Shown piece after piece: positions 1-10,659 of a stretch of 64,000 nt of DNA; within the stretch, counting starts at the first letter, position 1, and each line of letters opens with the position of its first letter. Both the position numbers and the translations under genes were made by a program. Under the pieces are notes generated by a model, which saw nothing but the letters and a program-made list of their open reading frames with translations, ran no database searches and had not been told where the DNA came from. The DNA is taken from assembly GCA_948099385.1 (NCBI GenBank), contig CANUEZ040000165.1:12501-76500 (forward strand), in the 5' to 3' direction. The stretch is from Fasciola hepatica (lineage: Eukaryota > Platyhelminthes > Trematoda > Plagiorchiida > Fasciolidae).

Positions 1-161
1 ACTTTGACTTGTTAGTTGATGCACGGCGCCGCAAAGTGGTGGATCGTCAGACCACTCTCGCTGTTGCGGGTCATAATTCGCGAGTGAATCACGTCACGCC
101 CTTTTACGTTCAACCACCGGCACACTAACCTTATGGCGAACTCATCGCCTCCTACCCGGCC

Positions 162-1538
162 ATGTTTCGGCAGGCCGGGCCTCTCCCAGCAGTGACCACC
201 AGTGTCACTCACCATATCGATACCAAGGGACCCCCAGTGTTCAGTAGGCCTCGTCGGTTAGCACCAGACAAGCTTCGTGTTGCACAGGCTGAATTCGAAC
301 ATATGCTAGAACTGGGTATAATACGCCCTTCTAGTAGCCCTTGGGCTTCCCCCCTTCATATGGTCCCTAAGTCTAGTGGCGACTGGCGACCCTGTGGTGA
401 TTACAGAGCGCTTAACAAAGTCACCGTCCCTGGCCGATACCCGATTACCCATATACAGGACCTTACTTCGTCTTTATCAGGGTGCTCCGTCTTCAGCCGT
501 ATCGATTTAGTTCGTGCGTACAACCAGATCCCGATAGCAGAGGCCGATATCCCTAAAACTGCCGTCACTACGCCTTTCGGGCTGTTCGAGTTTCTGCGAA
601 TGCCGTTTGGACTCAGCAATGCAGCCCAGACCTTTCAACGGTTCATGCACGAGGCAACTCGTGGTTTGGAAAATGTCCACGTATACCTGGATGATATTTT
701 GATGGCGAGTTCTTCAGAGCAAGAGCACGCCTCACACTTACGAGCACTTTTAGAACGCCTTAGCCAGCACGGCGTTACGGTCAATATCGCGAAATGCGAA
801 TTAGGCCGGGCTGATATCACCTTCATACGACATGCTATTTCATCCTCGGGTTTCCGCCCTCTGTCTGATAAAGTTTCCGCTATTCGCGACTACCCTGAAC
901 CCCAATCTTTTCACCAGTTGCGTCAGTTTGTCGACCTGGTGAATTTCTACCGCCGATTTGTTCCTCACTGTGCGGAAATGATGCAACCCCTCACCGACCC
1001 GTTGCGCGGAGGTAAGCGGAAGTTCGTGTTTCCCGACACGGCACAAGCCGCATTCGCCTTGGTAAACAATGCTGTCGCCAGCACGGCACTCCTTACACAC
1101 CCCGACCCTTTGGCTCCTGTTTCGGTAGTGACGGATGCCTCGGACACAGCGGTTGGAGCAGTACTGCAACAGTTCGTAGACGGCTCTTGGCAACCTTTAG
1201 CACTCTTCTCCAAGCGCCTACAACCCGCGGAATCAAGGTACAGCACGTTCGGTAGAGAGTTATTAGCCATCTACTTGGAAATCCGTCATTTTCGACATGC
1301 ACTCGAAGGCCGTTCGTTCACGGTGTTTACAGGCCACAAGCCTTTGGTTTACGCACTAAAGTCAGCTTCCGATCGATACTCACCACGCGAGGTTCGCCAC
1401 TTAGACTTTGTCTCACAGTTCACTGTGGACATACGACACGTCTCTGGGGTACTTAATCCCAGCGCAGACGCCTTATCGCGCGTATATCAACTAAGTCTGT
1501 CACAAACGCCTAACATCAACTTGGACGAAATGGCATAG
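162..1538 (+). pseudogene. pol: Ty3/gypsy Pol: reverse transcriptase and RNase H
   Basis: Open frame of 458 residues. RT occupies roughly residues 30-230. Motif A is [12 protein letters not shown] (Asp115) and motif C is YLDD (residues 175-178), so both catalytic RT sites look intact. RNase H follows, with Asp325 in TDAS, Glu366 in GREL and Asp436 in ADALSR. The third carboxylate, normally in TDHKPL, reads TGHKPL (Gly391, codon 1332-1334), an A-to-G transition that should abolish RNase H. The frame stays open upstream to 129 but is cut from the protease linker by TAA 126-128. It ends at TAG 1536-1538, after which the same frame continues into integrase, so the stop is a nonsense mutation. The ATG at 162 is internal, not a true start. 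Confidence 0.9.
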
Positions 1539-1547
1539 GCTCAAACT

Positions 1548-2435
1548 ATGGACCCTGACATCGAACAACTTCGGCAAAACGGTTCTTTGAGTTTAACCAC
1601 AGTGCCTATCCCAGCTTCCCAGAATACCATCGTGTGCGATGTGTCGCAAGGTCGCCCTAGGCCAGTAGTTCCTGCTGCCCACCGTTATCCTACGTTCCTG
1701 ACACTCCATAATCTGGCTCATCCGGGTGTGACTGCCTCGGTGAAACTGATAACTGAGCGTTTTGTTTGGCACAACGTCGAACGAGATGTCCGTCAATGGG
1801 CTCATGCTTGTCTGCAGTGTCAACGTGTTAAGACCCATAGGCACACTAAGGCGGCGTTAGCCAGGTTCCCAGAACCTGAAACACGTTTTCACCATGTGCA
1901 CGTCGACCTCGTAGGACCACTCCCACCTTCGCTTGGGTACGTTTACATACTCACATGCGTGGATCGTTTTACTCGCTGGCCGCAGGCCATCCTTATCCCT
2001 CTTCCCACGTCGGAAGAGGCTGCGAAAGCTTTTCTGACCGGTTGGGTCAGTCATTTCGGTTGCCCGAAGATAGTGACCACCGATCGCGGTCCACACTTTG
2101 ACGGCGCTTTCGGCAGCCTACTGGCTACGCTCGGTTGCCAGCACGTTAAGACGACAGCTTACCACCCTCAGGCCAATGGTATAGTTGAGCGTTTCCACCG
2201 GCAATTAAAAGCCGCCCTTCGGGCAAACGGTAACCTTCTTTGGAGTGAAACACTACCATTAACACTCTTGAGCCTGCGAAGTACCGTTAAGGAGGAGTTA
2301 CACACAACACCGGCCGTACTAGTATATGGCTGTACACTTCGTCTGCCTGGGGAGTTGGTAGCCCCCTCACCAACCGTGACTTTCGACTACGGTGATTATG
2401 CTCACGCGAGTGCTCAAGGCCAGTCCGCCGCGTGA
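1548..2435 (+). pseudogene. pol: Ty3/gypsy Pol: integrase, zinc-binding and catalytic core
   Basis: In frame with the RT segment, separated only by TAG 1536-1538. The N-terminal HHCC zinc module is visible: His54 and His58 in LHNLAHPG, Cys88 and Cys91 in CLQC. The DDE catalytic triad is present: Asp120 (HVDLVGPL), Asp179 (TTDRG) and Glu214 (GIVERFHR). Asp179 and Glu214 have 34 residues between them where 35 is usual, so a one-codon deletion is likely. The last about ten residues before the TGA at 2433-2435 are frameshift product. The true continuation is in the +1 frame. No chromodomain is seen. Confidence 0.88.
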
Positions 2436-2862
2436 ACAACAGTCTACAAGTTATGTCCCAACTGCGTTAGGAACCGCTACTCACGTATTCCTTCGCGTCG
2501 ATGGCGTTCGATCACCATTACAAGCGCCATACACTGGCCCGTTTCGGGTGATAAAACGTAGGGCAAAAACATTTGTCATAGATATCAACGGACGACACGA
2601 CACCGTATCTATCGACCGCCTCAAGCCTTCCGTCATTGAGTGCAAGCCGCTCGGCTAATTTACACCTACTCAAGCCGCTCAGTCACCCGCATCGAGCGAG
2701 TTACCACTCGAACCACCCCCAATTACGCCTAGTGAGGACTCGGCAGCTAGTCCATCAGATTCTCCAGCCGTACCCGCAACGCAAAGTAGCCGTCGCGGTC
2801 GCCAACTACGAAATCCCGTCCGCTTCCCCGGATTCGTGACGATTTTTACAACCGACTGTTAG
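2392..2862 (+). pseudogene. pol: Ty3/gypsy Pol: integrase C-terminal domain and tail, shifted frame
   Basis: The +1 frame continues integrase after a frameshift between about 2400 and 2430. It reads through a GPF-type module (APYTGPFRVIKR) typical of the C-terminal domain of many Ty3/gypsy integrases. A TAA at 2656-2658 interrupts it. The same frame then continues with a Pro/Ser-rich stretch and a basic RRGRQLRNPVRF tail, as at the end of flatworm gypsy Pol, closing at TAG 2860-2862. The tail was recovered by reading past the internal stop and belongs to this protein rather than to the overlapping +2 frame at 2636-2839. Confidence 0.75.
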
Positions 2863-3435
2863 CAATAAGTTGGGAAGTTCACCATGGATTTACCAAACAA
2901 GAGACCCGTGAAATTACAATCGGTAGTTATGATTTCATTTTCTTCTGGTCTCCTAGCGACTCCAACAACACCGAACATCGTTTGTGTGTTGTTATTACGG
3001 TCCAACATCCGCCGGCGCCCTCAGGCGCTATTTTGTCCCAGTTTACCTTGCCCTCTCTCAGACCGATCTACACAGTCACATTGGCTTCATCCGTAGCCTG
3101 GCTGACTCCCGTGCACGTTCAAGGAGCCAACCGCTCACTGGACAACGGGACGATTGGTCAGCCTGGCACTGGAGACGGCAACTGGACGCCTTTTTGGATG
3201 GATCTGAGGAGGCATTTTCTGGCTCGCATTCGTATGACACCCGTGGGCGCCAAAACACAGTTGGACCTACGCACATCAGACCTCGAGAGTGCAGGCACCG
3301 GTAAACTCATCAGCAGTCGTTCGACGTCACCAACAATATAACGCACAAGCCATGAGGAGTTTCTGGACAAAAAATAATTCCGGCTTACCATCACGATCGA
3401 AGCCAAACTCCGTCGGACTTCCAGGAGGAGGCCCC
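2863..3435 (+). other. Retrotransposon region between pol and putative 3' LTR
   Basis: About 570 bases after the end of pol. Short overlapping frames exist (2982-3341 and 2984-3304), but neither shows a domain I recognise and they run in competing frames. I read this as 3' untranslated or a decayed extra reading frame of the gypsy element. The purine-rich AGGAGGAGG at 3423-3431 is a candidate polypurine tract, four bases before the likely LTR start. Confidence 0.45.
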
Positions 3436-3650
3436 TGTAGCGGTTGCCATCTTCGTTCATACTTTTACCACGTTTATTGTTTAACTGAACGCTGACTGCC
3501 AAGCGCGGTTGCCATTTGACCGTTGCTCTTGCGCACGCTCTCACGCACGCTCCCAAATACACGCTAACCACTATCTCTCCCAATCGCCTTCTCGTTCTCA
3601 CGGGTCGTGGAGAATACTGTTCTGGTTAACATATTCATACAGTGCCGAGC
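3436..3650 (+). repeat. Putative 3' LTR of the gypsy element
   Basis: The sequence begins TGTAGCGGTTGCC directly after a purine tract, the expected position and dinucleotide start of a 3' LTR. GCGGTTGCCAT occurs twice (about 3440 and 3507). The 5' LTR is outside the window, so the boundaries cannot be confirmed by pairing. The right edge is set only by the start of LINE-like coding text near 3700. Confidence 0.35.
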
Positions 3651-3702
3651 ATTAGAGAAACGTGCAGGTGGTCCACGCAGTACAAAGGAAACCGCGAAGT
3701 AA

Positions 3703-4485
3703 GGCCCAATCAACCTTACAACCCCACTTCAAGGGGAGGTTACCAGATCTCCTTCGACTTTCTCCACTAGAACGACGCCTGATAGTTCTGAGCCTTCGAC
3801 ACAGACGGCTAGTCGCTCCACAGCTCCTTCTCAAGTCCCCACTGCTCTATCTTTACACGCGTCTCCCGCCTCTTCACAACCGCCCACTGCCTCCTCATCT
3901 TCTCCCGTACTGTTCTCTTTGAAATCTAATCCCATTACTGTTGATCTAGATACTTCTGCTTCTCCCCTATTACTGCCACCCAGTAAGAGATGCCAATTAT
4001 TGCCTCGCTCTCCCACCTCATCGCCCGTTGGATATACCCCGAACTCTAACTCGCCATCTGCTCCCTCCGGTGATAAACTACTCGCCGTCCAGAGGAATAG
4101 GTCTAACAGTCTTCCCATTTTTCTCACAAGCCCCTCCCTCATTCAACTGTCTCCTCTTAAATCAGCTCGCCTTAACCCACCGAATAAGGTTTCGACCTTA
4201 GAAAATACCTCTTGCTCCAATGCATCGGTGATCCCTGCAAATTCACCGTGCTCACTGCCTGTCAAAACCAAACTACGGCCTCCACAAGCCGTCCAATCTG
4301 CCACACGTCGTACTTCTCATCTAAAAACTATCTCCACTGCTCCCGCTTCTAACTGCTCCATATTTGGTGTTCCACCCAACTTGAGTTACCCGTCCCACAA
4401 TGTGCAGCTTAATCTACCACCCTACACCCCTATTCCTCACACATCTTCAACCCTGCCCTCTGCACCCCCCTTCAGCCAATACTAG
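3703..4485 (+). pseudogene. LINE ORF1-like Ser/Pro-rich segment
   Basis: Frame open from the TAA at 3700-3702 to a stop at 4483-4485, about 260 residues. Composition is extreme: Ser, Pro and Thr dominate, with scattered basic clusters (NRSNS, KTKLR, SATRRTS). No zinc knuckle, RRM or coiled coil is visible. Position before an endonuclease frame fits ORF1 or the N-terminal extension of a CR1 element. Low-complexity composition means homology cannot be argued by eye. The first ATG-like start is uncertain. Confidence 0.5.
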
Positions 4486-4520
4486 ATTCCGACTGGCCGG
4501 TATTTCTCGACAGCTCCTGA

Positions 4521-5897
4521 TCACTCCTGTCTGATATCGACCCGCCAAACCCCACAGGTTTTTCCCTTTGCTCCGATGTTTCCCCCTCCGTTGATGCCCA
4601 GTCTCTCTACCCCTCAGCAGTCCTTCTCACTGCGACATTTAATCCAGCTTGGCTGAAAGCCACCCCATCTGAACCTCCACTAGCCCCAACATCAACATAT
4701 TCCCCTTTGACCCTAACCTCCGCTCCTTCCAATCGCGATAGCTTGCCTCCTTCCAAATTACACCACCCCCCTGATGTGCCTATACCACCTCCCACAAATG
4801 GTATATCTCTAGCCTTATTGAACTCACGTTCTATTCTTGACAAACTCCCGCACCTTAAAAAACTTGTCCTTAAAAATAATTGCGACATTATCTTAATAAC
4901 GGAATCCTGGCTTTCAGAGAGCACTTCCAATGATCAAGTATCTTTGGTAGGGTACAGTCTTCTAAGGACCGATAGACCGAACCGGCGTGGTGGTGGGTGC
5001 CTAGCCTACGTCAAGGAAGTCTACACCACGACCCCTCTTTTACATACGGCACTCGATTCTGTTCCCGATTCTCTCTGGTTCACAATGAACCTCCAAACCA
5101 CTGTTCTTCACATTGGCTGCGTGTGTCGATCACCAAATTCCCCTAGTTCATTGTTTCCACTTCTCATTAGGTCTTTCGAATACCTCTCTTTGCTTCCTTC
5201 TGGAACCAGGCTTATTGCAAGTGACTTTAATCTCCCTCACATCTGTTGGCCCACCCCCTCGGCTCCTCCCAATCTTATGGACCTGATCACTAGCATTCAT
5301 CTTGTTGGCTGGACACAACATGTTGTCGAACCTACCAGAAATGGGAACATACTAGATCTGGTATTTACTCATAACATGCCTCTCATCGACGTGACCGTAA
5401 CACGAAATTTACCCGGTAGTGACCATAAAATGGTTATCTGCCATCTGCCCCTTAGTGGCCCACCTAGTCCCGCACACCCCTCCAACAATGCATTCCTATG
5501 CAGAAATTGGGCCTTGCTAGTCACGCTTCTTCGGCAGAAAGACTGGGGTGATTATTTCCTCACCCAGGACCCTCAGCATGCTGCGGATATTTTCTACTCC
5601 TTCTTTTCCGATTGCCTGGAAAAATTGTCCAATACTGCCCAGGCTGTACCTAAAAAGAGGTCGTCTGTCTCGCCACTCCATAAGAAATACCATAAACTTC
5701 TCAAACAACTACATAATTCCAACGATTTTTCACTTTCTATTAGTCTAAACCGCCTCTCCACACTCATTCAACGACAAGATAATAGGCGACTTCGTGAACA
5801 AGAAGCTAAGGCTTTGAGTCATCCTAACAAGCCGCAACTTCTTTCATGTTGCATCAGTCTAGAAACGCTGATGTTAAGGCCGACTTCCAAATTCTGA
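4521..5897 (+). pseudogene. LINE ORF2 part 1: APE-type endonuclease
   Basis: Open from just after TGA 4518-4520. It has the AP-endonuclease signatures in order: LLNSRSI, ITESWLS (catalytic Glu), RRGGGCLAYVK, IASDFNLPHICW, ILDLVFT and GSDHKMV (catalytic Asp-His). The Gly that usually precedes DFN is Ser. The enzyme nicks target DNA to prime reverse transcription. The last residues before TGA 5895-5897 are out of frame: coding continuity passes to frame 2 near 5838-5850, implying a small indel. Confidence 0.85.
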
Positions 5898-6322
5898 TTC
5901 TGGATAATAACTCATCTATCACCTCCCCACCTTGTATAGCCGAAGCCTTCAACGCATTCTTTGCTTCAGCCATGGCTCCAGCTACTGTCATTGCCCTGCC
6001 CCCATCTTCACCACTTACCGACTCTGTCCTTTCTACGATACCCTTCGATGCCAGGAGTATTTCGAAGCTTCTATCCAATAGCAAACCCTCCCCTCGATTA
6101 GGCCCCGATGGCTTACCACCAATTGCACTCGTCAATGTTGGACCGGATCTCCTCCAGTTGTTGCTTAACCTTTTCACACTTTCACTTAATGGTAGCACCG
6201 TACCTGCTAATTGGAAGCGCTCGGTAATCGTTCCCATTCATAAGAAAGGACCTTTACATGAGGTATCCAATTATGGCCCTATAAACCATACCCCCATCTT
6301 ATCCAGAATAATGGAAAAATAG
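5846..6322 (+). pseudogene. LINE ORF2 part 2: endonuclease-RT linker and RT fingers
   Basis: Continues the same polypeptide in frame 2. Visible landmarks are AEAFNAFFAS, LGPDGLPPIAL (the GPDG-type motif of jockey/CR1 RTs), LNGSTVPANWKRSVIVPIHKKG and the start of the NYRPIS-like motif. It stops at TAG 6320-6322 within MEK-stop. A run of five A's at about 6314-6318 would need one more A to stay in the RT frame, so this stop comes from a homopolymer deletion. Confidence 0.82.
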
Positions 6323-7617
6323 GTAAAGATAATATTATTAGCGATTTATTAAGCCTTTGTCTTATTAATCACAACCAACATGGATTCCTTCGTTCACGGT
6401 CCTGCATGACTTGTCAGTATGATTTTCTGAATCTCGTCACCGACTCTGCTGAAAGTGGGAAATCTCTTGTTGTTCTTTATCTTGATTTATCCAAGGCATT
6501 TGATCGTGTCCCTCACCCCCACCTTTTAACAAAGCTACGGTCATTTGGGATTGTGGATCCACTTCTTTCTTGGTTCTCGTCTTACCTATCTCATCGTTCA
6601 CAGGTTGTCTTAATCAACGGGCACACCTCTAATCCTAAGCCTGTTACTAGCGGTGTTATTCGGGGCAGTGTTTTGGGCCCCCTGCTTTTCTTCCTATATA
6701 TAAATGATATGTTTCCGACAATACTTAATGGCACGCCGTTTTTGTTAGTGGACGACATTAAGATAGTCTACACTTTTTCGCCTAGCAACCTCAGTACTAC
6801 TATCCCTAAAATCTCTGCTGATTTAGCCACTCTTGATGAATGGTGCTCAACCTGGGCGATGAAATTCTCCGCCGGCAAGTATATTTTCCTTACTTACAAA
6901 TGCCAGGTTCCTCCTGGTTCTTTATGCATTGGCGGTTCACCCATCGACAGCCAGCCTTTAGTAAGAGACCTTGGCTTAAGTTATCCTTGCTCTTTCAACT
7001 TCTCGGAACACGCTGTCCTCCAAACGGCGAAGGCTAAAAAGTGTCTTGGTCTTCTGTTCAGATCCTTTCAGCTTAGGCAGAGCATTCTCTACATGTACAA
7101 AGTACATGCCAGGCCCCTTCTCGAATATTGTCCCCTAATCTTCACTAGCATGAGAAAATCCGACTGGATTATTATCGAATGTATTCAAAGAAGATTCACA
7201 AAACAGCTTATCGGTTGGTCGTCCAACTTAAACTACAGGGAACGATGCTTATCTCTCAAAATCGAACCACTATGGCTTCGTCGCATCAAGCTAAATTTGA
7301 TATTTCTGTATAAGCTATTGACTAAGCAGTCCTATTCCTCCAACCAGTTGTGCTTCTCCCCGGATACTGGATATTCACTCCGGAATAGACAGTATACTAT
7401 TACCACACCCTCCGCGAGGACTGTTCTACGCTCTAAGTTCTTTCTCTTCGCGTACTCCAGAATCTGGAATAAACTTCCCTTGCACATCAGATCTTCTCGG
7501 TCAAAGTATGCATTCGTGCATGCTATTGATAAATTCCTTACTGTCCCAACTGTTTTGCGCTTATTCAACGTTCACGTAACCGAACGTCAAGCTTACGAGA
7601 TAGGCCTTGACTTTTGA
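6323..7617 (+). pseudogene. LINE ORF2 part 3: reverse transcriptase core and C-terminal domain
   Basis: The frame is open from 6323 (KDNIISDLLS onward); the first ATG at 6406 is internal. RT motifs: NQHGFL; motif A LDLSKAFDRVPH (Asp codons at 6484 and 6502); SYLSHRSQVV; RGSVLGPLLF, where Gln is normal instead of Arg; and motif C LVDD (Asp codons at 6751 and 6754), normally FADD. The C-terminal part (SPCS-YRERCLSLKIEPLWLRR, then SRIWNKLPLHIRSS) is typical of the CR1 clade. Catalytic aspartates survive, but the Gln-to-Arg and FA-to-LV changes suggest relaxed selection. Confidence 0.87.
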
Positions 7618-7840
7618 AAGTTTGAGGCACACTTAGGCGTTTCCCTTTTAGTCTCACGTTTCATGGCCTCAATGTGCCTTTGGGATCCGCCGCACCGATG
7701 AGCCCGTGCTTAACTTTTGTTCTTCTTTCCGTTAACCGTTGATCCTCAGCTGCGTCACTCTATCTCACTTTCCCCGCTATAGTCTTTTGCGTCTGACCAC
7801 TTTCGCATGACCCGTCTGATGATCGCACCCACGTATATAT

Positions 7841-7890
<50 letters not shown>

Positions 7891-7970
7891 TTTCGATATG
7901 CTCCACTCACTTGTCCCCCTTCCTAACTAGATTGTGCCATTTTACAACACAATTTGCAAATATATAAATA
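7618..7970 (+). other. LINE 3' UTR
   Basis: Non-coding, pyrimidine-rich tail after the RT stop. It contains an AT dinucleotide tract and ends near AATAAAAC (about 7965-7975), a plausible polyadenylation signal. No target-site duplication could be assigned. Confidence 0.4.
7843..7889. repeat. (AT)n microsatellite
   Basis: About 47 bases of uninterrupted AT dinucleotides inside the putative LINE 3' UTR. Confidence 0.95.
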
Positions 7971-9720
7971 AAACCGTTCCGTCCTTTAGCGATAGGTGCT
8001 CGCTCTCACTTAATTCCTGTCTCAGGCTAGAACTCAGCCGTCCCATCCTGCTTTTTTGCGCCTTTCTCGTACACTGAAGCCTTGCCACACGGATTACCAT
8101 CCCTTAGTAACTAGGCTTCACTTCTCTGCGCATATGCTCATGGTAAGTTAAGACCCCATTCCAACCGGAATCCGTATGCCCCTGCCGAATACCAGCACGT
8201 TTGCCCCCACATGAAAAATCCTCATTTTAACACTCAGTGTTTTTCTCCTTTTTTACTGTTTGCCGTCCTCGACCACAGCTGGTGAACTGAGCAGACTGTT
8301 ATCTTCTTATTTTCTCATTCTTCTTCCAGACCATACCATCTACCATTGTTTTATTCCTGGTTCCCAAACAGACACCCTATCCTCATCCACCGCCTACCTG
8401 ATATCGCCCCAAATCTCTACTATCACCCAACTACCCTAGAAAGCTACCAGTCTCCGTCTAGGGATCCCTAATGGACCGGTCCACTAGCCAAACGATAACT
8501 AATTGTTCGGATAACAAAATGTTCATTTTCTTGCTTCCATATAAACGATAATCATAACCCACAGCTGGAACACTCTCCAGACTGCCGCACTCCTGATCTC
8601 TTCCAGATTGCATGGGTTACTTGGGTAGCCATCGGCCGAATCGACGTTTATTCCGGATTACCGTAAGGATTGGACGATTTGATCAATGGTTTAAACCTAT
8701 ACCCTCGCCCGCTGACGTTACATGGGGCACCGTACACGGATTGACAAAACTTCATGAAAGTCTCACCGGATAGCAGAGGTGATTCAGACACCAACCATCA
8801 ACACATCTGCTCAACGTCTATTCCCAAATAATCCAACCCAACAGTTCAATTCTTCCCGCGTTGCAGTACGAAACCAATGGCCGGAACCCAGCCTTTGCAG
8901 CTGTCAACTTCGTCAAACCAGCTCTTTTTTACCTGCTTCCCTCAACATTCTACCTGCCACCACCTGCAACCAAGGTCTTTGAGGAACAGAATACCAGCCA
9001 TCTGCAGCCAACCATAAGTTGGTTAACAATTTTCTATCACATACAAAAAAAACATTTTACACTCTTCCAACTCCTGCCTAGCCGAACCATTGACGTTTGT
9101 CTCCACTAATCCGTTTCATTGACGGCCCTTCTTTAAAAGTCCGTTATATGTCCATACACCATTCATGCTCTTCAAAAGTTCACTGAAGTCCCTGCGAAGC
9201 TTTTCGCCTACATTTGAATTTCCATTTGACACTGTAATCACTTGCACAAAAGGTCCGTTTTATTATCACCTTTGACTCACTTGCCTTTATTTCACATGCT
9301 TCCTCCACATTTAGTTACCCAATGCTGGATCAGTGTCCAATATTCCGCTGGTATGTCTGACTGCACTTTGAAAGCCCCACGCTTGCTTTACTTCCAACAA
9401 TGTTCTTTGGCATCTCTACCGCCCGGTTACTCGTTAGTGACCGTCCCTATGTCGCTTATATCAACAATCCCACGACTGTCCAGCTATCCACACCGCCCCC
9501 AGCGATTTCAAAACCGATTCAGAATTCCCGCCTCAACCATCACCACTTTTGTTCACTCAAACACTACATGACTTTACTGGTGTATTTCGGTTGCTGTGTG
9601 ATTTATAAATTGAGAATTTGTGAATATCTCACATCCACATGCACTGCTGTATACTCTGATCTTGCCTTGTGCATGTGTATTGACCACGGTCAAGAAATAT
9701 ACTATTAAGTGTATCATATA
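7971..9720. other. No recognisable gene
   Basis: Pyrimidine-rich sequence with only short unrelated frames (8779-8982, 9242-9571, 9400-9708). No domain, splice-bounded exon or repeat pairing was seen. The composition resembles the LINE to its left, so it may be more decayed element. Confidence 0.5.
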
Positions 9721-9732
9721 GACAGCGTAGTA

Positions 9733-10659
9733 CGCTACACTCCTAAACCTAAGCCTAACCCTGAAACTAACAATAAACCTAACTCTAAACCTAACTCCAA
9801 TCCTGACAATAACTCTAACCCTTAATCTAACCCTAGCCCTCACACTCACAATAACTCTCACCCAAAAATAATACTAGCCCTAACCCTAAACCTAAACCTG
9901 AAGCCAAACCTAAACCTAACCCCAAACCTAACACTGATTCTCACAGTCACCATAACCCTAACCGAAACACCAAATCTAACCATAAACATAACACTGACCT
10001 TAACGATCACCCTAATCCTAAACCACAACCTAACCCTAAATGAAACCCCTAACGTTAGCCCGCCCTTAGCCCCAATCTCAGCCTAACCCAACTCAAACAC
10101 TAAACCTAATTCTAAACTTGACCCTAACTGCAACCGTAATTCTAACGCTAACACTAACCCTAACCCTAACCCTAACCCTAACCCTAACCCTAACCCTAAC
10201 CCTAACCCTAAACCTAAACCTAAGCCTAAAATTAACCCTAACACCAAAGCTAATCATAAACGTGAACCTTAACCTAAGACTAACCCTGATCCTAACCCTA
10301 CAACTAAACGTAACCCTAACCCTAACCCTAACCCTAACAAGAACGCTAAATCCAACACTAAACCTGAGCCTCAATCTAGCCGCAAACCTAACACTAAATT
10401 AACTCTAACCCTAAACTTAACGCAAAAATAAATGTCACCCGTACCCTAACACGAACGCTAAGCCTAACACTAACCCTAAATCTAACGCTTAACCGAACCC
10501 CAATTCTGACACTAAAGGTAACCCTAACCCTAACCCCAACCATAACCCTAAACCCAACATAAACGTTAACCCTAAACCTGACCATTACGCTAACCCTAAC
10601 CCTAAACCAAACTAGAACCCTAACCCTCACCCTAACCCTAACCCTACCCTTAAGCCTGC
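9733..10659. repeat. Interstitial telomere-like CCCTAA array
   Basis: About 930 bases built from CCTAAC, CCCTAA, CCTAAA and other close variants of the complement of TTAGGG. A perfect core of nine CCCTAA units spans 10158-10211. Shorter perfect runs lie near 10315-10338 and 10626-10645. Degeneracy increases toward both edges. TTAGGG is the common animal telomere repeat. The + strand reads CCCTAA, so in telomeric orientation the chromosome end would lie to the left, yet retroelement sequence continues there. The block is therefore interstitial or capped by transposons. Long Arg/Val-rich frames on the opposite strand are translation of the repeat and not genes. Confidence 0.93.

Larger units (their letters stand above)
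1..3650 (+). mobile_element. Ty3/gypsy LTR retrotransposon (CsRn1-like), 5' end outside window
   Basis: Remnant of a Ty3/gypsy element entering from the left. Bases 3-125 read as the protease-to-RT linker and are closed by an in-frame TAA at 126-128. RT, RNase H, integrase and the integrase C-terminal tail follow in the usual Ty3/gypsy order. Flatworm elements of the CsRn1/Boudicca type have similar RT text, but clade placement is from memory of motifs. The copy cannot encode an intact Pol: it has stops at 126-128, 1536-1538 and 2656-2658, a frameshift near 2400-2430, and a lost RNase H Asp. A purine run at 3423-3431 and a TGTAG start at 3436 suggest the 3' LTR. The right edge is not certain. 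Confidence 0.85.
3703..7970 (+). mobile_element. CR1-type LINE, nearly full-length but frameshifted
   Basis: Order: Ser/Pro-rich leader frame, APE-type endonuclease, linker, reverse transcriptase with a CR1-like C-terminal domain, short 3' UTR, AT microsatellite, and an AATAAA-bearing stretch near 7965. The coding parts lie in frames 1, 0, 2 and 1 successively, so at least two indels separate endonuclease from RT. It abuts the gypsy LTR with no obvious spacer. Confidence 0.85.

Noticed and set aside
401..1302. Minus-strand frames under the gypsy RT
   Set aside because: Antisense shadows of a clearly coding RT/RNase H frame.
2636..2839. Plus frame overlapping the end of pol
   Set aside because: The true integrase tail (ending RRGRQLRNPVRF) lies in a different frame at the same place.
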